In this document: positions 1 to 4,860 of the stretch, in pieces
Position numbering within the stretch: position 1 is the first letter of the stretch
Layout of the letters: the number at the start of each line of letters is the position of its first letter
Origin: Lentisphaerota bacterium
GTDB lineage: Bacteria; Verrucomicrobiota; Lentisphaeria; Oligosphaerales; JAFGRS01
Direction: 5' to 3'
DNA: 7,069 nucleotides
NCBI GenBank assembly: GCA_012514865.1
Contig: JAAYZO010000111.1
Coordinates: 1 to 7,069, forward strand
Notes under the pieces: model-generated
The model's input: only the letters and a program-made list of their open reading frames with translations
What the model was told of the DNA's origin: nothing
The model's database searches: none
Program-made: the position numbers and the translations under genes

Positions 1-3
1 ACC

Positions 4-44
4 TGACCTATTCACGCGCCGCGCGGCGGCTCTTGAACAGGTCA
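4..44. repeat. Inverted repeat, 11-bp arms with one mismatch
   Basis: TGACCTATTCA (4-14) pairs with TGAACAGGTCA (34-44) with a single mismatch. The interior holds a perfect 12-bp palindrome, CGCCGCGCGGCG (17-28). The element may continue beyond the window edge. Confidence 0.65.
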
Positions 45-54
45 CCCTTCGGGC

Positions 55-128
55 TTCGACGCGAGGCACCTGCGGCCTCTTGCTCAGGGTTAGCCTTGAG
101 CAGGCGGCGCGACGCGACGCGCGTCGAA
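55..128. repeat. Nested inverted repeat: 9-bp outer stem with inner hairpin
   Basis: TTCGACGCG (55-63) pairs perfectly with CGCGTCGAA (120-128). Inside, CTTGCTCA (79-86) pairs with TGAGCAGG (97-104) with one G-T wobble. The nested arrangement suggests a folded RNA or DNA element rather than chance. Confidence 0.55.
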
Positions 129-158
129 ACTTGCGCCGCATCGCCGTGCGGCGCAAGT
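129..158. repeat. Inverted repeat, 11-bp perfect stem
   Basis: ACTTGCGCCGC (129-139) pairs perfectly with GCGGCGCAAGT (148-158), and one more A-T pair closes the loop. It is one of the strongest hairpins in the window, abuts the outer stem at 55-128, and has no T-run on either side. Confidence 0.75.
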
Positions 159-174
159 GGATTGTGAGCGAAGC

Positions 175-191
175 ATTCGCGCTTCGCGAAT
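175..191. repeat. Inverted repeat, 7-bp stem
   Basis: ATTCGCG and CGCGAAT pair perfectly around a 3-base loop. It is the fourth in a row of strong hairpins and lies 16 bases from the preceding one. Confidence 0.6.
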
Positions 192-290
192 AATCAGGCT
201 GAGTCTCTCGCGTCCTCCATGGCTGCGGGAGTGGGGGGCGACGGGACAGCGCTGCTGAGGCGGAGCCCCTCGCAGGCGCCATAGACGGGG

Positions 291-325
291 CAGCCCGCCG
301 GGCCGCGGGGCCGCCGGGCGGGCTG
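291..325 (-). terminator. GC-rich stem-loop after the prepilin-like gene
   Basis: A 9-bp perfect stem, CAGCCCGCC with GGCGGGCTG, encloses a 17-base loop that can itself pair (GGCC repeated inside). It lies 58 bases past the stop codon. No T-run follows on the minus strand, so it fits a GC-hairpin end or RNA-stabilising structure better than a classic intrinsic terminator. Confidence 0.35.
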
Positions 326-382
326 TGTGTCGGATGCCGGTGTCGGGGGTGTGTCCCGATGGCCAGCCGGCAGCGGGTCACG

Positions 383-1036
383 TCAGTCAGTGCCGATGGT
401 GGTCCACTGGCGCGGGTGGGTGCGGTTGGACCAGCCGACGTGGCCATCGGCGTAGGCGTAGTTGGCGCCGTTGTTGTGGCGCAGGGCGACGCGGCACCGG
501 CTGCCGCCGTCGATGATTTCCAGGAGGGTGTAGTTGGGCGTGCCGCCCGTGTAGATCTCGCTGGCGACCGAGTCGGTGGTCTCGATGGTCTCCGAGGGCT
601 TGGCGATCTGGCCCAGGGTGCAGTAGGCCTGTGGCGTCGTGGAGGCGCCGGTGGCGGTGATGGCGATATGCGGCCGGGCGTAGGAGCACGTCGTCGGGTT
701 GGGGGCGCCCGGCGGCCGGCGGAAGTCATGGGTCCACTCGCCGCTGGGGCAGACAATGACCTTGTAGTCCTTGAGGTAGGCCTGCATCATATCGAACCAC
801 CAGTGGAGGTCCGCGCTGCTGTTGCGGTACTCATAGGTGCTCGGCATGCGCTCGGCGTTGTCGTCGCTGTACATGGCGCGTGCCAGGGAGATCTGTTTGA
901 GGTTCGAGACGCACGAGATGCTGCGGGCCTTCTCGCGCGCCTGGCTCAGGGCCGGCAGCAGCATGGCGGCGAGGATGGCAATGATGGCGATGACCACCAG
1001 GAGCTCGATCAGGGTGAAGGAACGTCGCGTCGGCAT
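383..1036 (-). CDS. Prepilin-like protein with N-terminal cleavage/methylation motif and H-X9-DG motif
   Basis: The 217-residue product has a type IV pilin/type II secretion pseudopilin N-terminus: a short basic leader (MPTRRS), then FTLIELLVV with the conserved Glu at +5. A hydrophobic helix of about 20 residues ends in MLLPALSQAREKA. SCVSNLKQISLA and MYSDDN follow, typical of the large prepilin families of PVC bacteria. The C-terminus has His187 followed nine residues later by Asp197-Gly198 (YADGHVGW), the H-X9-DG motif that defines a prepilin-associated domain. Five Cys (42, 96, 117, 139, 181) could form disulphides. The residue before the cleavage site is Ser6, where Gly is usual. The specific role is unknown; such proteins occur in many copies per genome and may form surface or secretion-related fibres. 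It stands alone, with its own leader and no pilus assembly gene nearby. Confidence 0.9.
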   Translation of the reverse strand: MPTRRSFTLIELLVVIAIIAILAAMLLPALSQAREKARSISCVSNLKQISLARAMYSDDNAERMPSTYEYRNSSADLHWWFDMMQAYLKDYKVIVCPSGEWTHDFRRPPGAPNPTTCSYARPHIAITATGASTTPQAYCTLGQIAKPSETIETTDSVASEIYTGGTPNYTLLEIIDGGSRCRVALRHNNGANYAYADGHVGWSNRTHPRQWTTIGTD

Positions 1037-1040
1037 GGGC

Positions 1041-1050
1041 TCACCTCCCT
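1041..1050 (-). promoter_or_regulatory. Extended perfect Shine-Dalgarno site
   Basis: On the minus strand the site reads AGGGAGGTGA, with eight consecutive bases (GGAGGTGA) complementary to the 16S rRNA 3' end and GGAGG centred about 9 bases before the ATG at 1034-1036. It is much stronger than any other site in the window, fixes the start codon of the prepilin-like gene, and implies high translation. Confidence 0.85.
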
Positions 1051-1054
1051 CGTT

Positions 1055-1066
1055 GTCAGATCTGAC
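1055..1066. promoter_or_regulatory. Perfect 12-bp palindrome just upstream of the ribosome binding site
   Basis: The sequence GTCAGATCTGAC is its own reverse complement and ends 5 bases before the ribosome binding site of the prepilin-like gene. It could be a binding site for a dimeric regulator. By rough chance expectation one such palindrome in about 400 bases is not rare, so the role is unproven. Confidence 0.3.
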
Positions 1067-1154
1067 TGGCCGGGTGTCCTGTGGCACCGCCGGCTCGCTC
1101 CAGGCCGGCTCGGCCGACGCTGGCAGGGAGAGCGGTGGCACTGCGGACGGTGGC

Positions 1155-1170
1155 TCTTGGCTGTCCAAGA
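1155..1170 (-). promoter_or_regulatory. 6-bp stem-loop at the predicted transcription start
   Basis: TCTTGG and CCAAGA form a perfect 6-bp inverted repeat around a 4-base loop, directly downstream of the proposed -10 box. It could be an operator or a leader hairpin. A dyad this short can also arise by chance. Confidence 0.25.
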
Positions 1171-1173
1171 CAG

Positions 1174-1202
1174 AGCGTATCACCGTCTGCCCCGGGATGC
1201 AA
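1174..1202 (-). promoter_or_regulatory. Possible sigma-70-type promoter for the prepilin-like gene
   Basis: On the minus strand TTGCAT (1202-1197) is followed after 17 bases by TACGCT (1179-1174), which is preceded by TG in the extended -10 position. The boxes match the consensus only partly (about 3 of 6 each), but the spacing is ideal. It would give a leader of about 130 bases. No promoter of this quality was seen elsewhere in the stretch; the call remains tentative. Confidence 0.25.
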
Positions 1203-1242
1203 GACCACGCCGCTCACGTTCGTGGATGCCCGAACGCCCAGT

Positions 1243-1267
1243 TCTGGCACCCCTTCTGGGTGCACGG
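1243..1267. repeat. Palindromic repeat, copy B
   Basis: Second copy of the 25-base unit, exactly 78 bases from copy A and in the same orientation. The stem GCACCC/GGGTGC (1247-1252 with 1258-1263) is intact and the loop reads CTTCT. The sequence between the two copies is not similar, so this is not a simple tandem duplication of a longer unit. Confidence 0.6.
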
Positions 1268-1320
1268 TGCGTGGATTCGCGGTTCCGGGGGGCGGGCTCT
1301 CGCGCGACCCCCGGCGACGA

Positions 1321-1345
1321 TCTGGCACCCATTCTGGGTGCGCGG
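1321..1345. repeat. Palindromic repeat, copy A
   Basis: A 25-base unit whose core is a perfect 6-bp inverted repeat, GCACCC and GGGTGC, around the 5-base loop ATTCT (1325-1341). It matches copy B (1243-1267) at 23 of 25 positions, the differences being one loop base and one flanking base. It lies about 90 bases beyond the uvrC stop on the transcript. Small palindromes of this kind are often dispersed REP-like elements; no other copy occurs in this window. Confidence 0.6.
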
Positions 1346-1427
1346 CGAGGGCTGACGCGATCGCCGACCGGCTCTGGCAAGCGGCCTTGGGGGCCGTTCG
1401 ATCCGGCGCCGGCGCGGGGGCCGGGGC

Positions 1428-2915
1428 CTACTCGGCGGGGCTGTCCGGTTCGCGGCCGAGGCGCTGTTCCAGATGCGCGCGGATGCGTTCAGCCAGGATG
1501 AGGCCGAGGCCGGGCACGGCCTCGGCGATCTCGGCGGCGCTGAGCTGGCGGATGTGGCGCACGGAGCCGAGGCGTCGCAGCAGCTCGGCACAGCGGCTCT
1601 TGCCGACGCCCTCGACCTCGAAGAGGATCGAGTCGGCGATACGCTGGCGACGCAGGGCGCGGTGGTAGGCCAGGGCGAAGCGGTGGGCCTCGTCGCGCAG
1701 GGCCTGCAGGAGCTGCAGGCCGGCGTGGTGCCGCGGCAGGACGACGGTGTCCTCGCGGTCCGGCAGGACGATCTCCTCGAGGCGTTTGGCGAGGCCGATG
1801 ATGGGCAGGTGGCCGACACCGACCTCGGCGAGGACGCGCTGCGCCGCGTTGAGCTGTCCGCGGCCGCCGTCGACGACGACGAGGTCGGGCAGCGGCCGCT
1901 GTTCGCGCTGGAGGCGAGTGTAGCGCCGCGTCACCACCTCGGCCATCATGGCGGTGTCGTCGGCGGCGTCCTCCGAGCGGATGCGGTAGCGCCGGTAGTC
2001 GCTGACGGCGGCGCGGCCATCGCGGAAGCAGACCATACTCCCGACGGCCAGGCGGCCGCCGATGTTCGACATATCGAAGCACTCGATGACGGCCGGCGGC
2101 CGCGGCAGGTCGAGGGCCTCCTGGAGGGCCTTGACGGCGTCATCACGGCGCCGGCCGCGGGCCTCGATGGTGGCCCGTGCGAAGCGTCGTGTGGGAGCCC
2201 CGATGGAGGCGAGATTCTCGAGGATGTCGCGCAGTTCGGCGGCGGTCTCGAACTGCTGTGCCGCGGCCGCCTTGGCCATGCGTGCCTTGAGGTCCTCGAC
2301 CACGGCGCCGGGCTGGCCCCGCAGCACGGCCAGGGCCTGCTCGAGGCGTTCGGCGTAGGCCTCCGGGGTGACCTCGCCGCTGCAGGGGCAGACGCAGTGC
2401 CGGATGACCGCGTCCATGCAGTGGCGGCGGGCTGTCGCGTCGGGATGACGGACGCGGCAACTGCGCAGGCCGAAGTGGCGGTTGAGGAAGATCACCGTCT
2501 GGCGCAGCACGCCGGCACGCGGGAAGGGGCCGAAGTAGAGCCGCTGGTCGTCCTTGCGCAGGCGCACCAGGGTCAGCCGCGGGAAGGGCTCCGAGGGATC
2601 GACGCAGACGTGCAGGAAGCGCTTGTCGTCGCGCAGTTCGACATTGTAGCGCGGGTCGTACTGCTTGATCAGCCGCGACTCGAGGAGGAGCGCCTCGGCC
2701 TCGCTGGCGACCTCGATCGTCTCGAACGAGGCGATGCTGTGGATCAGGGCGCGGAGCTTGGGGTCGGCGCGGAGCTGCCGCGAGGGCTGGAAGTACGACG
2801 CGAGGCGTTTGCGCAGCGAGCGCGCCTTGCCGACGTAGATGACCTCGCCGGTGGCGTTGCGGAAGATATAGACGCCGGGTCGGTTCGGCGTCTCCTGGAG
2901 CGAGAAGCGCGCCAT
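1428..2915 (-). CDS. uvrC: Excinuclease ABC subunit C, compact form
   Basis: UvrC makes both incisions in nucleotide excision repair, acting with UvrA and UvrB. The 495-residue protein starts with a GIY-YIG nuclease domain (about 10-95; GVY at 14-16, YVG at 27-29, EAEALLLE at 72-79). A Cys cluster follows at 153, 166, 174 and 178, matching the spacing of the proposed Fe-S ligands of E. coli UvrC, with an extra Cys176. A UVR motif that contacts UvrB lies at about 204-238. The C-terminal RNase H-like nuclease keeps its triad: Asp281 (ECFDMS), Asp349 (VVVDGG) and His411 (RDEAH). Tandem HhH motifs cover about 431-485. UvrC usually has about 600 residues; here only about 40 residues join the UVR motif to Asp281, against roughly 150 in E. 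coli. The ATG at 2913-2915 is preceded by GGAG with 5 bases between them; upstream in-frame codons lie inside the deaminase gene. Confidence 0.95.
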   Translation of the reverse strand: MARFSLQETPNRPGVYIFRNATGEVIYVGKARSLRKRLASYFQPSRQLRADPKLRALIHSIASFETIEVASEAEALLLESRLIKQYDPRYNVELRDDKRFLHVCVDPSEPFPRLTLVRLRKDDQRLYFGPFPRAGVLRQTVIFLNRHFGLRSCRVRHPDATARRHCMDAVIRHCVCPCSGEVTPEAYAERLEQALAVLRGQPGAVVEDLKARMAKAAAAQQFETAAELRDILENLASIGAPTRRFARATIEARGRRRDDAVKALQEALDLPRPPAVIECFDMSNIGGRLAVGSMVCFRDGRAAVSDYRRYRIRSEDAADDTAMMAEVVTRRYTRLQREQRPLPDLVVVDGGRGQLNAAQRVLAEVGVGHLPIIGLAKRLEEIVLPDREDTVVLPRHHAGLQLLQALRDEAHRFALAYHRALRRQRIADSILFEVEGVGKSRCAELLRRLGSVRHIRQLSAAEIAEAVPGLGLILAERIRAHLEQRLGREPDSPAE

Positions 2916-2931
2916 CGGTTCTCCGGTCAGC

Positions 2932-3465
2932 TCACGGCGTCGCCGAGGGCTCGCAGGCCCGGGCGCTGCTGTAGCGTTCCAGGTGGTAGTGGATGTCGCG
3001 GTCCGGCATCGGCAGCCGGTCGAGGGCGACGCCGCTCTCGGCGAAGAAGGTCTCGGCCAGGGTCTCGTGGAAGTCGCTGAAGATGACGACGCGGCGGACT
3101 CCGGCGGCGACAAGGGCCTTGGCGCAGGCGGTGCAGGGCATATTCGTGACGTAGGCGGTAGCGCCGGTCAGGCTGATGCCATGCTGGGCGGCCTGGCAGA
3201 TGGCGTTGATCTCGGCGTGGTTGGTCCGCACGCAGTGGTTGTTGACGACGATACAGCCATGGGTGGTGCAGTGCGGCGTGCCCGGGAGCGAGCCGTTGTA
3301 GCCGGTCGAGAGCACGAAGCGGTCGCGAACGAGCACGCAGCCGCAGTGCATGCGCGGGCAGGTGGCGCGCTCGGAGGCCAGCATCGCCAGCTTGAGGAAG
3401 TACTCATCCCAGGAGGGCCGCCGCCTCTCAACCGCCGCGTTCTGCCTGTGACCGTCCGATGCCAT
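2932..3465 (-). CDS. Deoxycytidylate (dCMP) deaminase, ComEB-like zinc enzyme
   Basis: dCMP deaminase converts dCMP to dUMP, feeding thymidylate synthesis in the cytosol. The 177-residue protein belongs to the zinc-dependent cytidine/deoxycytidylate deaminase superfamily. The catalytic H-A-E is at 83-85 (TNHAEINAI), with His83 a zinc ligand and Glu85 the proton shuttle. P-C-T-A-C at 110-114 gives the other two ligands, Cys111 and Cys114. The segments STGYNGSLPGTPHC (53-66) and GATAYVTNMPC are typical of the dCMP branch. Further Cys/His residues (C36, H40, C66, H69, C71, C78) resemble the second, structural zinc site of some members. I chose the ATG at 3463-3465 because GGAAGG precedes it by 6 bases, whereas the upstream ATG at 3513 has no ribosome binding site. 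The stop lies 16 bases before uvrC on the same strand. Confidence 0.92.
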   Translation of the reverse strand: MASDGHRQNAAVERRRPSWDEYFLKLAMLASERATCPRMHCGCVLVRDRFVLSTGYNGSLPGTPHCTTHGCIVVNNHCVRTNHAEINAICQAAQHGISLTGATAYVTNMPCTACAKALVAAGVRRVVIFSDFHETLAETFFAESGVALDRLPMPDRDIHYHLERYSSARACEPSATP

Positions 3466-3644
3466 GAAAGGCCTTCCGGTTGGCCTCGCGACCGCAAGGG
3501 GGCCGTGAGGCATAGCACGTCATTGCCGACGAACACCACGAGGCTCGCCCCGCGGTGCCGCGTCGGCACGACGGCACTTCTGCTCAAAGGACTCGTCCGG
3601 CTCATGGACGCCGGCGCGTCTGTGGCGACGTGCTGTTCCGGGAG

Positions 3645-3674
3645 CGGGTCGGCACGTTGTCCCGTACCGACCCG
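3645..3674 (-). terminator. Stem-loop downstream of hpf, possible transcription end
   Basis: An 11-bp stem (CGGGTCGG plus three inner pairs, one of them G-U on the minus-strand RNA) encloses an 8-base loop, 29 bases after the hpf stop codon. A smaller 5-bp GGCCT/AGGCC hairpin (3695-3709) overlaps the stop codon itself. Neither is followed by a run of T on the minus strand, so this is not a classic intrinsic terminator. It may be a mRNA 3' end or a Rho-assisted site. The remaining 3466-3644 spacer shows nothing else I can support. Confidence 0.35.
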
Positions 3675-3702
3675 CGACCGGAGTCCACGGCTGGGGCCTG
3701 TC

Positions 3703-4068
3703 TCAGGCCTTGTCCGCCGCCGGCGGGGTGTCGCCGGCCGCGGCTTCGCGCAGCTCTGCCTCGGACAGGGGCATGGCGCGGTGGTCACGGATGCGCTCGA
3801 CGCGCTTCAGCAACTGCCGCTCGAGCTTCTCGACCACCTCGTCGATGGCCATCCGCGGGAGGCTGTCCCCACGAGCCGTGGCGTTCAGCGTCATGTTCTT
3901 CCCGGCGAGGTGCCCCTCGGCGACGCAGCGCCCGCGCTCCTCACTCAGCACCAGGCGCGCCGACGTCAGCTTGGAGTACTCCCGGGTCAACTGCTGGACC
4001 TTCTCCTCAGCGTAGTCGCGCAGGGCTGCGTCGACTTCGAACTGCCGTCCGCTGATGATGATCTCCAT
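3703..4068 (-). CDS. hpf: Ribosome hibernation promoting factor, short form (HPF/RaiA family)
   Basis: Proteins of this family bind the decoding region of the 30S subunit in stationary phase and inactivate ribosomes, alone or as 100S dimers. The 121-residue product fits the beta-alpha-beta-beta-beta-alpha fold. It starts with MEIIISGRQFEV, then an amphipathic helix (ALRDYAEEKVQQLTREY). Strands follow (ARLVLSEERGRCVAEGHL and NMTLNATARGD), then a second helix (AIDEVVEKLERQLLKRVERI). It lacks the C-terminal dimerisation domain of long HPF and ends in an acidic/Ala-Pro tail of about 20 residues. This makes it longer than E. coli HPF (95) and close to YfiA/RaiA (113). The ATG is preceded by AAAGGAG, with 5 bases between them. 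It lies 57 bases after lptB on the same strand, so it may share that operon or use its own promoter. Confidence 0.9.
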   Translation of the reverse strand: MEIIISGRQFEVDAALRDYAEEKVQQLTREYSKLTSARLVLSEERGRCVAEGHLAGKNMTLNATARGDSLPRMAIDEVVEKLERQLLKRVERIRDHRAMPLSEAELREAAAGDTPPAADKA

Positions 4069-4125
4069 GGTCGCTCCTTTCTGGCCTGGCCGCGATGCCG
4101 TGCCACCACTCCACCGTCCCGGCGG

Positions 4126-4860
4126 TCAGCTCGTGAACAGGGGTCCGAGGTAGACTCGCCGGGCCTGCTCGTCATTGATCAGGAAGTCGCTGTTTCCATG
4201 CACCAGGATCTGGCCGCTGCAGATGAGGTAGGCCCGATCCACGATGGCGAGGGTCTCCCGCACCTGGTGGTCGGTGATCAGGATGCCCAGGCCGCGATCG
4301 CGCAGATACGCGATGATCTTCTGCACCTCGTAGACATTGATCGGGTCGATGCCGCTGAAGGGCTCGTCCAGGAGGATGAACCGCGGCGACGTCGCCAGGG
4401 CCCGCGTGATTTCCAGGCGGCGGCGTTCCCCGCCGCTCAGGGTCATGGCCTTCTGTTTGGCCAGCTCCGTGAGCTGCAGCTCGTTGAGCAGGTCACGCAG
4501 GCGCTCCTGGCGCTCCGAGCGGCTCAGGTCGAGGGTCTCCAGGACCGCCATGATGTTATCCTCGACCGAGAGTTTCCGGAAGATCGAGGGCTCCTGCGAG
4601 AGGTAGCCCATGCCGAGCCGGGCGCGCTCGTACATCGCCAGGCGCGAGACATCCTGGCCGAGGAAGGCGATGCTGCCGTCGTTGGGCGCGATCATGCCCA
4701 CGATCATGTAGAAGGTCGTCGTCTTGCCGGCGCCATTGGGCCCGAGCAGTCCGACGACCTCGCCGGCGTTGACCGTCATCGAGACGCCATTGACGACGCG
4801 CCGGCCGCGGTAGGCCTTGACCAGGTCATGCGTTTCGAGCAGGGGGGCGCCCAGGGTCAT
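4126..4860 (-). CDS. lptB: LPS export ABC transporter ATP-binding protein LptB
   Basis: LptB is the cytosolic ATPase that, as a dimer with LptF and LptG, drives LPS extraction from the inner membrane. The 244-residue protein contains a full set of ABC motifs: Walker A GPNGAGKT (40-47), Q-loop Gln89 in GYLSQEPSIF, signature LSGGE (141-145), Walker B FILLDEP (161-167), and the H-loop His198 in ITDHQVRET. Phrases such as GYLSQEPSIFRKLSVEDNI, PFSGIDPINV and DHQVRETL are characteristic of LptB rather than other ABC ATPases. The length matches the family (about 240). The start is the ATG overlapping the lptA stop as ATGA. The partners lptF and lptG are not in the window; they commonly lie elsewhere. 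Identity is very secure. Confidence 0.97.
   Translation of the reverse strand: MTLGAPLLETHDLVKAYRGRRVVNGVSMTVNAGEVVGLLGPNGAGKTTTFYMIVGMIAPNDGSIAFLGQDVSRLAMYERARLGMGYLSQEPSIFRKLSVEDNIMAVLETLDLSRSERQERLRDLLNELQLTELAKQKAMTLSGGERRRLEITRALATSPRFILLDEPFSGIDPINVYEVQKIIAYLRDRGLGILITDHQVRETLAIVDRAYLICSGQILVHGNSDFLINDEQARRVYLGPLFTS

Larger units (their letters stand above)
1..382. other. Non-coding, hairpin-rich stretch downstream of the prepilin-like gene
   Basis: I see no convincing gene here. The part from 1 to 191 carries at least four strong inverted repeats in a row, described separately; 192-290 shows nothing I can assign; 291-325 is a GC-rich hairpin that may end the prepilin transcript. I checked for tRNA, RNase P, SRP and tmRNA hallmarks and found none. 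No repeat-spacer pattern of a CRISPR array is present. Confidence 0.7.
1037..1427 (-). other. 391-base non-coding stretch between uvrC and the prepilin-like gene
   Basis: No reading frame here shows a recognisable protein. Immediately after uvrC come GC-rich short dyads (CGGCC/GGCCG at 1382-1396 and a 10-bp palindrome at 1403-1412). Then two near-identical palindromic repeats (1321-1345 and 1243-1267), a possible promoter (1174-1202), a hairpin (1155-1170), a 12-bp palindrome (1055-1066) and a strong ribosome binding site (1041-1050). The prepilin frame extends upstream to an ATG at 1183, but those 49 residues do not look like prepilin sequence and lack a ribosome binding site. Confidence 0.7.

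Noticed and set aside
1..282. Minus-strand open frame from ATG at 280-282 running off the window edge (94 codons)
   Set aside because: No ribosome binding site, about a quarter Arg (23 of 94), no recognisable motif, and it runs straight through the hairpins. It looks like a chance frame in GC-rich repeat DNA, though the missing end prevents a firm decision.
1..382. Possible tRNA, RNase P, SRP RNA, tmRNA or CRISPR array
   Set aside because: None of the conserved sequence hallmarks or a repeat-spacer pattern could be found on either strand.
1037..1183. 49-residue upstream extension of the prepilin-like frame
   Set aside because: It would bury the prepilin leader inside the protein, and the perfect ribosome binding site at 1041-1050 points to the ATG at 1034-1036.
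359..1501. 380-residue plus-strand frame
   Set aside because: It is antisense to the prepilin-like gene and crosses the non-coding stretch and the uvrC end; low-complexity Gly/Ala/Arg composition and no motif.
1473..3080. 535-residue plus-strand frame
   Set aside because: It is antisense to uvrC and shows no domain of its own; a shadow of the codon bias of uvrC.
2916..3113. 66-residue upstream extension of uvrC
   Set aside because: It lies inside the deaminase gene in another frame, is Ser/Pro/Arg-rich without similarity to UvrC, and the GGAG site fits the ATG at 2913-2915.
3466..3513. Upstream ATG for the deaminase (16 extra residues)
   Set aside because: No ribosome binding site before it, while GGAAGG lies 6 bases before the ATG at 3463-3465.
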